From NCBI GenBank assembly GCA_036274645.1, contig DASUFH010000365.1:1-6967 (forward strand): 6,967 nt of DNA, read 5' to 3'. This DNA is from DASUFH01 sp036274645 (GTDB taxonomy: Bacteria; Acidobacteriota; Terriglobia; 20CM-2-55-15). Position numbers and translations under genes: made by a program. The notes under the pieces were generated by a model. That model ran no database searches and was not told where the DNA came from. It saw only the letters and a program-made list of their open reading frames with translations. Shown in pieces: positions 1 to 6,202 of this stretch. Numbering within the stretch: position 1 is the first letter of the stretch; each line of letters begins with the position of its first letter.

Positions 1-527
1 GTTTTCCAGCCGAGAACATCAATACCGATCAGATCATTCCCGCGCGTTTTCTCAAGCGTATCGACCGGACGGGATGGGGAGACCAGCTGTTCATCGACCT
101 GCAGCCGCCGGAGATCTTCGGATTGCCGGACGCGCGCGAACGCCGGATTCTGATTGCGGGGCCCAACTTCGGGTCGGGAAGTTCCCGCGAACACGCCGTA
201 TGGGCAATCCGGGATTTTGGTTTTCAGGTTCTGATTGCGCCGGCTTTTGCCGACATTTTCAAGGAAAACTCGCTCAAGAACGGTTTGCTCACCATCGAAC
301 TCGAGCCGGCCGCCTACGACCGCGTCCTGAAGGCCTGGCGGCAGTCGCCCGATGAGCCGATGACGGTCGATCTCGTCCGGCAGCGCATCGAGTTCGCGGA
401 TCAGGAGATACCATTTACGGTCAATAGCTTCTCCCGCACCTGCCTGCTCGAGGGCCTGGATGAACTCGGCTACATCCTTCGCCATCACGGGCAGATTGCG
501 GCCTTTGAGGAGGCGCGCGGCCGATAG
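1..527 (+). CDS. leuD: 3-isopropylmalate dehydratase small subunit, 5'-truncated
   Basis: Small subunit of isopropylmalate isomerase. With LeuC it converts 2-isopropylmalate to 3-isopropylmalate by dehydration and rehydration in cytoplasmic leucine biosynthesis. The reading frame is open from base 3 and gives 174 residues before the TAG. Family landmarks appear in order: NINTDQIIPARFLKR near the start, the swivel-domain signature GPNFGSGSSREHAVWAI (about 156-210), then VLIAPAFADIF and a C-terminal GLDELGYILRHHGQIAAFE like the LeuD ending. Compared with the usual length of about 200 residues, only some 15-20 N-terminal residues appear to be missing, lost to the window edge and not by mutation. 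An ATG at 123 would remove the NTDQIIP region, so it is not the true start. LeuC is probably just upstream, as is common in the pathway, but is not visible. A related aconitase-type small subunit is possible but less likely, given the C-terminus. Confidence 0.95.
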   Translation, partial: FPAENINTDQIIPARFLKRIDRTGWGDQLFIDLQPPEIFGLPDARERRILIAGPNFGSGSSREHAVWAIRDFGFQVLIAPAFADIFKENSLKNGLLTIELEPAAYDRVLKAWRQSPDEPMTVDLVRQRIEFADQEIPFTVNSFSRTCLLEGLDELGYILRHHGQIAAFEEARGR

Positions 528-599
528 TCCGCCGTTGTTTCGCGCGTCACGATGGTCGGGCGCGTTCCAGTCACCGGGTGGTGGATTCCATGAGGGCGG

Positions 600-633
600 T
601 TTTTTCGGCTGAATTGGCAAGATACCGAAAAAG
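600..633. repeat. Inverted repeat centred on the kinase -35 box
   Basis: TTTTTCGG (601-608) and CCGAAAAA (625-632) are perfect 8-bp complements separated by 16 bp; T600 and G633 could add a wobble pair in RNA. The centre of symmetry is 616.5, which is also the centre of the -35 hexamer at 614-619. This geometry would suit an operator for a dimeric repressor or for autoregulation. It could also be a chance pairing of two A/T runs. OmpR-type regulators usually bind direct repeats, which I do not see here. Confidence 0.35.
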
Positions 634-643
634 ATGTGATAAT
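614..643 (+). promoter_or_regulatory. Sigma70-like promoter of the kinase-regulator genes
   Basis: The -35 box TTGGCA (614-619) matches TTGACA at 5 of 6 positions. An 18-bp spacer follows, ending in an extended -10 TG (635-636), and then the -10 box GATAAT (638-643), which matches TATAAT at 5 of 6. Transcription would be expected to start near 650, leaving an untranslated leader of only about 8 nt before the ATG at 658. This would explain why no Shine-Dalgarno sequence precedes that start. The promoter is read from sequence only, and spacing and strength are untested. Confidence 0.6.
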
Positions 644-657
644 TCCCGCCATCGGTT

Positions 658-2808
658 ATGAAATCCGTCATCCCTGTTGCCCTTCTTCTCGTGGCGCTCG
701 TCGTGTTGGCGACGTTGCAGTACCAGTGGATCGGGCAGATCAGTTTGATTGAAAGGCAGAAGCTCGAAGCCGGGCTGGTCAACTCGTCGAATCGCTTCGC
801 TCAGGATTTCGCTGCGGAACGGGAGCGCCTTTACGGCGCCCTGGAGTCCCGATACCGGTATTCCGGCGATCTGATTTCCCTGATTGCGCGCCACCGCGAA
901 TGGGCGCAGGTGGCGCCGCATCCGAATCTGGTCAAGACCCTCTACTACGCGGACAACGATCCTGACACTCCCGGTCTGCGACTAAGGCAGGTCAATTTCG
1001 AGCGGGAAACGGCTGAAACTGTCGAGTGGCCAGGCGACCTGAGTAACCTGCAGAAGACGCTCGAAAGGGAAATTGAGCCTCAACGAGGCCGATACGAACC
1101 TCGCCGATATCGTCCCAATCCGGGAGACGCGATGGTTCTCGTTATTGCGATGATTGGCCCGGTGACTCCTCCGCGAGAGGGGCAACCGGCGTCTCCGTCG
1201 GCTGGTCCTGCGGCTCCTTCGGCGCGTCCTGAGACGCGGGGCGAACGTTCTGCTTCTCGAGACCAGCGCGATCCCCTGAGTCGTCGCCCTACAAGTTGGG
1301 TGATTGCGCGCCTGGATCGTGACGTGATGACCAACGAGATCCTGCCCGCGCTGGCGGATCGGCACTTCCCGCGGAACGATGGTCAGGGCTACCGGCTTAC
1401 GGTTGTCGATACGGACGACGATCGCAAGCAGGTCTATTCGACGTCCGGACCATGGAGTAAGGAAGACCTGGGAAGCTACGACTACGCCATCGACCTCTTT
1501 GGATACTCGTCGTTTCCCACAACCATTCGTGGCCGCCCTTCCAATTCCTCGACGGGCCGCGGTTCCGAGCGTGGGGGCCGCGGTGACCGCGGTGGCGAGC
1601 GCGGAGGAGGCGGCGGTCCTGGCCGCGGTGGCGCCGGGCGCGGTCCCGGATTTGGGGGGCCGGGCGGCGGTCCTGGTGGTGGTCCCGGAGGGGGTGGTCC
1701 TGGTGGCCCTGGCGGTCCCGGAGGGGGTGGTCCTGGCGGCCCTGGCGGTCCCGGAGGGGGTGGCCCCCCAGGAGGGCTAGGAGGGCCCGGAGGAGGACTG
1801 GGATTTGGCGGCGGCCCTGGCGGTTCTGGTGGCGGCCCTGGCGGCCCCGGCGGCGGTGGTCCGGGCTTTGGCGGTCAAGGTGGTCCGGGAGGCGGGCGAC
1901 AGTCGGCCTTCGAAATACCGGGCGGTTCGCCGTCTGCTCCTCTGGGGCATCACTGGCGCCTGCTGGTAAAGAATGAGGCGGGTTCGCTTGAGGCTGCAGT
2001 GGAGCAGGTCCGTCGCCGCAACCTTGGCGTAAGTTTCGGCGTCCTGCTCGTGCTTTCAGCCGCCGCTCTGACCCTGGTCATTTCCGGACAGCGCGCCCGC
2101 GCCCTCGGGAAACTGCAGATGGAGTTTGCCGCTGGAGTTTCTCACGAGTTGCGGACGCCTCTGACGGTGATTCAGTCGGCCGCTCACAACCTGCGCAGCG
2201 GTGTTGTTCGTGATCCACGCAACGTTGAACAGTATGCCCAGATCGTACAGAAGGAGGCCCGGCGTCTCTCCGGCATGGTGGAACAGGTTATGGCCTACGC
2301 CGAGACCCAGTCCGGGCGCCGTCGTTACGACATCACCGCGGTCGATGTGACCGACATTCTGGAGCAGGCATTGAAGGCGCTGGCCCTGGTAGACGATGTG
2401 GAGGTTCGGGTCGAGCGGCGCATACCCCTGGATTTGCCCCCGGCCATGGCCGATCCGGTGGCGTTGTCGCAGTGTCTGCAGAACCTGATCAGCAATGCGG
2501 TCAAGTACGGTCAACGGGACGGCGCGGTCGAACTCGACATCGAAGCCGCTCACGACAAAGCTACGGGCAGAATCCAGATGAGCGTCATGGATCGGGGGAA
2601 GGGCGTTCCCGCCGCGGACGTGCCGCACCTGTTTGACGCATTCCATCGAGGGTCCAACGTGACCACGGCAACGCCGGGCAACGGTATCGGGCTGCATCTG
2701 GTTCGTAAGACGATTGAATCCCAGAACGGTTCGGTCACCTACGCGGATCGGCCGGGAGGTGGCGCCGTGTTTACACTCACCGTTCCTGCGGCGGACGCGC
2801 GAATATGA
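658..2808 (+). CDS. Membrane sensor histidine kinase with Gly/Pro-rich extracytoplasmic insert
   Basis: Two-component sensor kinase of 716 residues that should autophosphorylate on a His and pass the phosphate to the regulator encoded next. Membrane helix 1 is about residues 4-20. The extracytoplasmic region runs to about 454 and holds a folded-looking helical part, a Pro/Ser/Arg-rich linker (about 171-211), a second folded part (about 213-298), a Gly/Pro-rich tract (about 300-414) and a final WRLLVKNEAGSLEAAVEQV segment. Membrane helix 2 is about 456-476. The DHp domain carries FAAGVSHELRTPL with phospho-acceptor H496. The HATPase domain has the N box (NLISNAVKYG, N609 and N613), G1 (DRGKG, D645), F box (LFDAF, F662) and G2 (GNGIGLHLV, 674-682). 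All catalytic boxes are intact. Only about 18 residues lie between helix 2 and H496, so no HAMP domain fits. The ATG at 658 directly precedes the first membrane helix, and the ATG at 634 is followed immediately by TGA. The ligand is unknown. Confidence 0.95.
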   Translation: MKSVIPVALLLVALVVLATLQYQWIGQISLIERQKLEAGLVNSSNRFAQDFAAERERLYGALESRYRYSGDLISLIARHREWAQVAPHPNLVKTLYYADNDPDTPGLRLRQVNFERETAETVEWPGDLSNLQKTLEREIEPQRGRYEPRRYRPNPGDAMVLVIAMIGPVTPPREGQPASPSAGPAAPSARPETRGERSASRDQRDPLSRRPTSWVIARLDRDVMTNEILPALADRHFPRNDGQGYRLTVVDTDDDRKQVYSTSGPWSKEDLGSYDYAIDLFGYSSFPTTIRGRPSNSSTGRGSERGGRGDRGGERGGGGGPGRGGAGRGPGFGGPGGGPGGGPGGGGPGGPGGPGGGGPGGPGGPGGGGPPGGLGGPGGGLGFGGGPGGSGGGPGGPGGGGPGFGGQGGPGGGRQSAFEIPGGSPSAPLGHHWRLLVKNEAGSLEAAVEQVRRRNLGVSFGVLLVLSAAALTLVISGQRARALGKLQMEFAAGVSHELRTPLTVIQSAAHNLRSGVVRDPRNVEQYAQIVQKEARRLSGMVEQVMAYAETQSGRRRYDITAVDVTDILEQALKALALVDDVEVRVERRIPLDLPPAMADPVALSQCLQNLISNAVKYGQRDGAVELDIEAAHDKATGRIQMSVMDRGKGVPAADVPHLFDAFHRGSNVTTATPGNGIGLHLVRKTIESQNGSVTYADRPGGGAVFTLTVPAADARI
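1555..1899 (+). repeat. Gly/Pro-rich low-complexity coding tract
   Basis: Codons here give residues about 300-414 of the kinase: almost only Gly and Pro, with Arg at the start and occasional Phe, Leu, Ser, Ala, Asp and Glu. All four Gly codons are used. The frame stays open through the whole tract and resumes recognisable kinase sequence afterwards, so it is translated as part of the protein. By its place between the two membrane helices it should lie outside the cytoplasmic membrane, probably as a flexible or phase-separating linker. That role is inference. Confidence 0.9.
1681..1766 (+). repeat. 33-bp in-frame tandem repeat (about 2.6 copies)
   Basis: Unit 1 is 1681-1713 and unit 2 is 1714-1746; they differ only by a T/C change in the second half. 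A third, partial copy starts at 1747 and decays after about 17 bases. Each unit encodes 11 residues, GPGGGGPGGPG, so gain or loss of a unit keeps the frame. This is the signature of a coding minisatellite that expands and contracts by slippage or recombination. The very high GC also makes it a likely site of assembly error. Confidence 0.85.
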
Positions 2809-3500
2809 CGGCTGTTCGCCGACGCATCCTTTTGGTCGAAGACGAGCCGAACCTGCGCCGTACGGTGTCGGATATGCTCGTCAACGAAGGTTATACCGTC
2901 GATGCTGTCGGTGACGGGTTGGAAGGCCAGAAGAAGGCCATGTCGGAGCCGTACGATCTGATCGTCCTGGACGTGATGCTTCCATCCCGCAGCGGTTTCG
3001 ACGTCTGCCGGCATCTCCGGCAGAACCACGTCGATGCGCCCATCCTGATGCTTACCGCGCGAAGCGAACTGAGCAACAAAGTGCAGGGATTCAACGCGGG
3101 CGCCGACGATTATCTGACCAAGCCGTTCGACGCGCCTGAACTGCAGGTTCGTATCGCGGCGCTGTTCCGGCGCGCGCCTAACGCGGCTCGCGCGCGGTTG
3201 AAGGCCTATGAGTTCAGCGGCATTCGCGTGGATTTCGTCAAGACCCGTCTGGTTAAGAATGGCCAGAGCGTCAATCTGTCGGATCGGGAGGCGCGTCTGC
3301 TCCAGTACCTCATTGCCTACAAGGGAGAGCCGGTTTCCCGCGATGAACTGCTGCAGCAGGTCTGGGGATACAGCGCCACGCCGCTGACGCGGACTGTTGA
3401 TGTGCACATTGCCTGGCTCCGTCAGAAGATTGAAGACGATCCGGCGAATCCCAAATTCATTCTCACGGTCCACGGGCAAGGATATCGTTTCGTCGATTAG
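2805..3500 (+). CDS. OmpR/PhoB-family response regulator
   Basis: Cytoplasmic transcription factor of 231 residues, the usual length for this family. The receiver domain (about 7-122) has the acidic pair E12/D13, phospho-acceptor D56 in LIVLDVMLP, switch residue T84 in LMLTAR and the conserved lysine K106 in LTKPF. The C-terminal winged-helix domain (about 131-231) has LSDREARLLQYL, the recognition-helix region TRTVDVHIAWLRQKIE and the closing VHGQGYRFV. All are typical of OmpR/PhoB DNA-binding regulators. Its ATG overlaps the TGA of the kinase by 4 nt (ATGA), and no strong Shine-Dalgarno site is present, so it is probably translated by coupling. It should be the cognate partner of the kinase. 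Target genes cannot be told from the sequence, although the dyad upstream of the kinase is a candidate autoregulatory site. Confidence 0.96.
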   Translation: MTAVRRRILLVEDEPNLRRTVSDMLVNEGYTVDAVGDGLEGQKKAMSEPYDLIVLDVMLPSRSGFDVCRHLRQNHVDAPILMLTARSELSNKVQGFNAGADDYLTKPFDAPELQVRIAALFRRAPNAARARLKAYEFSGIRVDFVKTRLVKNGQSVNLSDREARLLQYLIAYKGEPVSRDELLQQVWGYSATPLTRTVDVHIAWLRQKIEDDPANPKFILTVHGQGYRFVD

Positions 3501-3518
3501 AAAGTTCGTCTGTCCTTC

Positions 3519-4772
3519 ATGTCATCCACGGTTCTTTCATCCGCGACGGCTCAGTCCGTCACCACCGGCGTCGAGCCGATCCGGCGTCACATTGACGAAC
3601 TGGCGAAGTGCAACGGCGTTGCTGAACTCGAATCGTCCGCCGCGTATCAACGGTTGCGCCCGAAGATCGCCCGTCTTCTGGAAACACCGATCGTCGGAAC
3701 GGCCGAGCACAGTGGATTGACCGGGAAACCGGCCGGACCCGGCGACGACGGCCGTCTGGCGCGGGTGATCGCGTGGAACATCGAGCGCGGCATTCGCGCG
3801 GAAGGGATCATCCAGGCGCTCAAAACCCGCCCGGAACTGGCGGACGCCGACGCGTTGCTGCTGTCGGAGGTCGACTTCGGGATGGCCCGCACGCGCAACC
3901 GCTTTGTGGCCGCCGACATCGCCGACGCGCTGGGTTTTCATTACGCGTTCATCCCCTGTTATCTCGCGCTGAGCAAAGGCAACGGCAGCGAGAAGGGTGT
4001 GGAAGGCGACAACCGCGAATCGTTGCACGGGAACGCGCTGCTTTCCCGATATCCGCTCATTGGCGCCCATGGTCTGGCGCTGCCCAACGGCAAGGACAAA
4101 ATGAAGGGCAATGAGAAACGCATCGGTTGCCAGCGCGCGATCATTGCGGATGTCGCGCATCCCGCCGGAACATTTCGCGCCGTGACGTTGCATCTGGATG
4201 CGCATTCTTCACAGAAGCATCGCCGGATGCAGATGAATCTCGTACTGGATCATCTGGAGAAACTCTCGCCGCCGTTACCGACGCTGATTGGCGGGGACTG
4301 GAACACCACGACCCATGACGCCAGCCGCGCGCTCTATTCGATTCTGGGGTACGTCCGCCGCGTGGCCATGGGTGTTCGGCGTGTCGTGCGCTGGCATTAT
4401 CCGTATCCGGAGCGGTGGTTCGAACGGCGTCTCTTTGCCGACCTGGATCGTCGTGGCTATGATTACCGGTCGCTCAACATTCCGGGCGAATGCACGCTCC
4501 ACTACGACATGGACGATCTGGCCGCCAACCTCAACCTGCGCGACTGGGTTCCAGGCTGGTGTTTTCATTTCATCCGGTGGGCGCTTGGCCGGACCGGTGG
4601 GCGTTGCTCGCTGAAACTGGACTGGTTTGCCGGCCGGGGGCTTCATGTGGACCGATTGCGACCGGGCCACGGTCCCTCCGTTGTTCACGATATTCGGGAG
4701 AGCGGTCAGCCGGTTTCCGACCATGATCCCATCGTCGTAGGGTTTGAAATTCCCCCTCGCGAGGACGATTAG
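3519..4772 (+). CDS. Endonuclease/exonuclease/phosphatase (EEP) family protein
   Basis: Protein of 417 residues with the metal-dependent EEP hydrolase fold shared by exonuclease III, DNase I and inositol/sphingomyelin phosphodiesterases. Active-site motifs appear in order: WNIERG (N87), LSEVD (E117, the metal ligand, and D119), HGNALLSRYP, LHLDAH (H225, D227), GGDWNT (D260, N262) and SDHDP (S400-D403, catalytic H402). The set is complete, so it should be an active phosphoesterase, but the substrate cannot be deduced. Residues 1-75 form an extra, probably helical N-terminal segment before the core. I see no signal peptide or membrane helix, so it is probably cytoplasmic. A large insert (about 270-370, rich in Arg and Trp) lies between the GGDWN and SDHD motifs. 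The start is 18 nt after the regulator stop with no clear Shine-Dalgarno site. Cotranscription with the two-component pair is plausible but unproven. Confidence 0.9.
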   Translation: MSSTVLSSATAQSVTTGVEPIRRHIDELAKCNGVAELESSAAYQRLRPKIARLLETPIVGTAEHSGLTGKPAGPGDDGRLARVIAWNIERGIRAEGIIQALKTRPELADADALLLSEVDFGMARTRNRFVAADIADALGFHYAFIPCYLALSKGNGSEKGVEGDNRESLHGNALLSRYPLIGAHGLALPNGKDKMKGNEKRIGCQRAIIADVAHPAGTFRAVTLHLDAHSSQKHRRMQMNLVLDHLEKLSPPLPTLIGGDWNTTTHDASRALYSILGYVRRVAMGVRRVVRWHYPYPERWFERRLFADLDRRGYDYRSLNIPGECTLHYDMDDLAANLNLRDWVPGWCFHFIRWALGRTGGRCSLKLDWFAGRGLHVDRLRPGHGPSVVHDIRESGQPVSDHDPIVVGFEIPPREDD

Positions 4773-4776
4773 CGGC

Positions 4777-4809
4777 TCTTGTAGGTGCGGTCTATGACCG
4801 CCTACAAGA
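4777..4809 (+). terminator. Imperfect hairpin just after the EEP gene
   Basis: TCTTGTAG (4777-4784) pairs with CTACAAGA (4802-4809), and GCGGTC (4787-4792) with GACCGC (4796-4801). This leaves a 2-nt bulge (GT, 4785-4786) and a TAT loop, for 14 base pairs starting 4 nt after the stop codon. The position would suit a 3' end or processing hairpin for the upstream transcript, but only a weak pyrimidine stretch follows, so it is not a classical intrinsic terminator. Its core is nearly identical to a unit inside the fold-back element next to it. It may therefore be a repeat-family member and not a dedicated terminator. Confidence 0.45.
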
Positions 4810-4822
4810 CGTCTCTTCAATT

Positions 4823-4939
4823 CCCGTCCCCGTCTGCTGCAGGTGCGGTCTATGACCGCCCACAAGTCTGCCGATTCAAGATTGTGGGCGGTCATAGACG
4901 TCATAGACCCTAGAGCAGACAACAGCAGACGGGGACGGG
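4823..4939. repeat. 117-bp fold-back element (REP/MITE-like)
   Basis: Perfect 17-bp terminal arms, CCCGTCCCCGTCTGCTG (4823-4839) and CAGCAGACGGGGACGGG (4923-4939), enclose a second perfect 18-bp inverted pair, GTCTATGACCGCCCACAA (4848-4865) and its complement (4882-4899), around a 16-nt loop. The right side carries a tandem 9-bp duplication (GTCATAGAC at 4891-4899 and 4900-4908) and an extra AGCAGAC (4914-4920). A 26-bp unit at 4841-4866 repeats the one at 4783-4808 with a single mismatch. There is no coding frame and no obvious target-site duplication. Such nested dyads are typical of repetitive extragenic elements or non-autonomous mobile elements, but one window cannot prove genome-wide repetition. 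Confidence 0.75.
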
Positions 4940-4941
4940 GG
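4936..4941 (+). promoter_or_regulatory. Candidate ribosome-binding site of the FAD enzyme, inside the repeat arm
   Basis: The G-run at 4937-4941 could pair with the CCUCC of 16S rRNA using one G-U pair, and it lies 10 nt before the ATG at 4952. No better Shine-Dalgarno candidate exists in the leader. Bases 4937-4939 belong to the right terminal arm of the fold-back element, so folding of the leader RNA could hide this site. Confidence 0.4.
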
Positions 4942-4951
4942 CTTTACAGAC

Positions 4952-6178
4952 ATGGCGCTTATTGAAACGACCTGTTGCATCGTCGGCGGTGGTCCGGCCG
5001 GAATGATGGCCGGTTTTCTGCTGGCGCGGGCTGGAGTCGACGTTCTTGTGCTGGAGAAGCACGCCGATTTCCTGCGCGATTTTCGCGGCGATACGGTCCA
5101 TCCTTCAACACTGGAAATCATCCATGAGTTGGGTCTTCTGGACGACTTCCTGCGCCGTCCTCATCAGAAAGCCTCGCAGATCAAGGGCATCATCGGCGGA
5201 TCCGAGATTACGTTTGCCGACTTCTCTCATCTGCCCGTTCGGTGTCCGTTCATTGCCTTCATGCCGCAATGGGACTTTCTGGACTTCCTCGCGGAGCACG
5301 GCCTCCGTCTTCCGCGCTTTCGACTGATGATGAATGCGGAGGTGACAGGGCTGATTGAGGAAGATGGACGAGTGGCCGGGGTGACCGGGGCTTCACCGTC
5401 CGGCGCCTTCGCCGTTCGAACGGCGCTCACGATCGGCGCGGATGGCCGTTCGTCCGTTGTCCGCGATCGCGCCGGTCTGCAGCCGATCCGATTTGGCGCG
5501 CCCTTCGATGTCTTCTGGATGAAGTTGCCGCGCAGGGAAGGCGATCGGCGGGCCGCCCTGGGAAGAGTGGACGCCGGCCAGATTCTCGTGATGATCGACC
5601 GGGGCGACTACTGGCAGTGCGGCTACGTGATTTCCAAGGGGGCGGCGGATGACGTGCGGCGCGAGGGCCTTTCCGCATTCCGGGAAAGGATTGCCGCCAT
5701 TGCGCCGGAACTGGCGGATCGATGCGCAACCCTCACGCGCTGGGAAGACGTCCGGCTCCTGACGGTTCAGGTCAACCGCTTGAAAACCTGGTTCAAGCCC
5801 GGGTTGCTGATGATCGGCGACGCCGCTCACGCCATGTCGCCCATCGGCGGGGTCGGCATCAATCTGGCCGTCCAGGACGCCGTTGCTGCGTCCAATCTTC
5901 TGGCCGGACCGTTACGACGGGAATCCCTGACGGCGCATGATCTGAGGCGCGTTCAGAATCGACGGGACTGGCCCACTCGCATAACCCAGCGCTTCCAGAT
6001 GGTTATTCAGAAGCGCGCGCTCGCGCGCATTCTCCAGCGAACACGTCCCTTCCGTGTTCCGCTGATTGCGCGACTCGTGAATGGCTGTCCGATCCTTCAA
6101 CGCATTCCGGCGCGTCTGGTTGGCATGGGGTTTCGTCCGGAGCATATCGCTCCGATCTCAGGCCCCGGCGCAAACTGA
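4952..6178 (+). CDS. FAD-dependent monooxygenase/oxidoreductase (PHBH fold)
   Basis: Flavoprotein of 408 residues, the normal size for class A flavin monooxygenases, which use NAD(P)H and O2 to hydroxylate or epoxidise organic substrates. The N-terminal Rossmann fold has the dinucleotide motif GGGPAG (12-17), ending in E35, which should bind the adenosine ribose. The second motif, GADGRSSVVR (162-171), fits the DG fingerprint of the family. The third, GDAAHAMSPIGGVGINLAVQDA (289-310), is the GD motif contacting the flavin ribityl chain. The C-terminal part (about 330-408) is basic and helical. No signal peptide is seen, so it is probably cytoplasmic or membrane-peripheral. The substrate is unknown. 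Aromatic-ring hydroxylase, UbiH-like or geranylgeranyl-reductase-like roles are all possible, and no pathway partner is nearby. The start is supported because the Rossmann motif begins a few residues later. The nearest G-rich ribosome-binding sequence lies at the edge of the fold-back repeat. Confidence 0.92.
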   Translation: MALIETTCCIVGGGPAGMMAGFLLARAGVDVLVLEKHADFLRDFRGDTVHPSTLEIIHELGLLDDFLRRPHQKASQIKGIIGGSEITFADFSHLPVRCPFIAFMPQWDFLDFLAEHGLRLPRFRLMMNAEVTGLIEEDGRVAGVTGASPSGAFAVRTALTIGADGRSSVVRDRAGLQPIRFGAPFDVFWMKLPRREGDRRAALGRVDAGQILVMIDRGDYWQCGYVISKGAADDVRREGLSAFRERIAAIAPELADRCATLTRWEDVRLLTVQVNRLKTWFKPGLLMIGDAAHAMSPIGGVGINLAVQDAVAASNLLAGPLRRESLTAHDLRRVQNRRDWPTRITQRFQMVIQKRALARILQRTRPFRVPLIARLVNGCPILQRIPARLVGMGFRPEHIAPISGPGAN

Positions 6179-6202
6179 CCTTCCGGCCGAGCATGGGTTC
6201 TT

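Noticed and set aside
571..608. Intrinsic terminator of leuD ending in the six-T run at 600-605
   Set aside because: Only a 4-bp stem (ACCG 573-576 with CGGT 597-600) around a loop of 20 nt can be drawn before the T-run, which is too weak to call. The T-run is better explained as half of the dyad around the -35 box.
1379..1780. + strand frame with a repeated VPEGVVLAALA pattern
   Set aside because: The repeat is the frame-shifted reading of the Gly/Pro minisatellite, and the kinase frame continues on both sides.
1555..1899. Collagen-like triple-helix domain in the kinase
   Set aside because: The tract has GPG and GGG runs but no sustained Gly-X-Y pattern with non-Gly X and Y residues, so a collagen fold is not supported.
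2056..2697. - strand open frame of 213 codons opposite the kinase core
   Set aside because: It mirrors the conserved DHp and HATPase domains and shows no family motif or ribosome-binding site of its own.
2739..3479. Long - strand open frame (246 codons) opposite the response regulator
   Set aside because: The + strand encodes a complete receiver plus winged-helix protein over the same bases. The antisense translation has no recognisable domain, and such frames are expected opposite GC-rich genes.
3537..4205. - strand open frame of 222 codons opposite the EEP gene
   Set aside because: The + frame carries the full set of EEP active-site motifs; the antisense frame has none of its own.
4777..4939. 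CRISPR array
   Set aside because: The repeated unit occurs in both orientations with irregular spacing and no spacers of equal length, so it is a fold-back repeat cluster.
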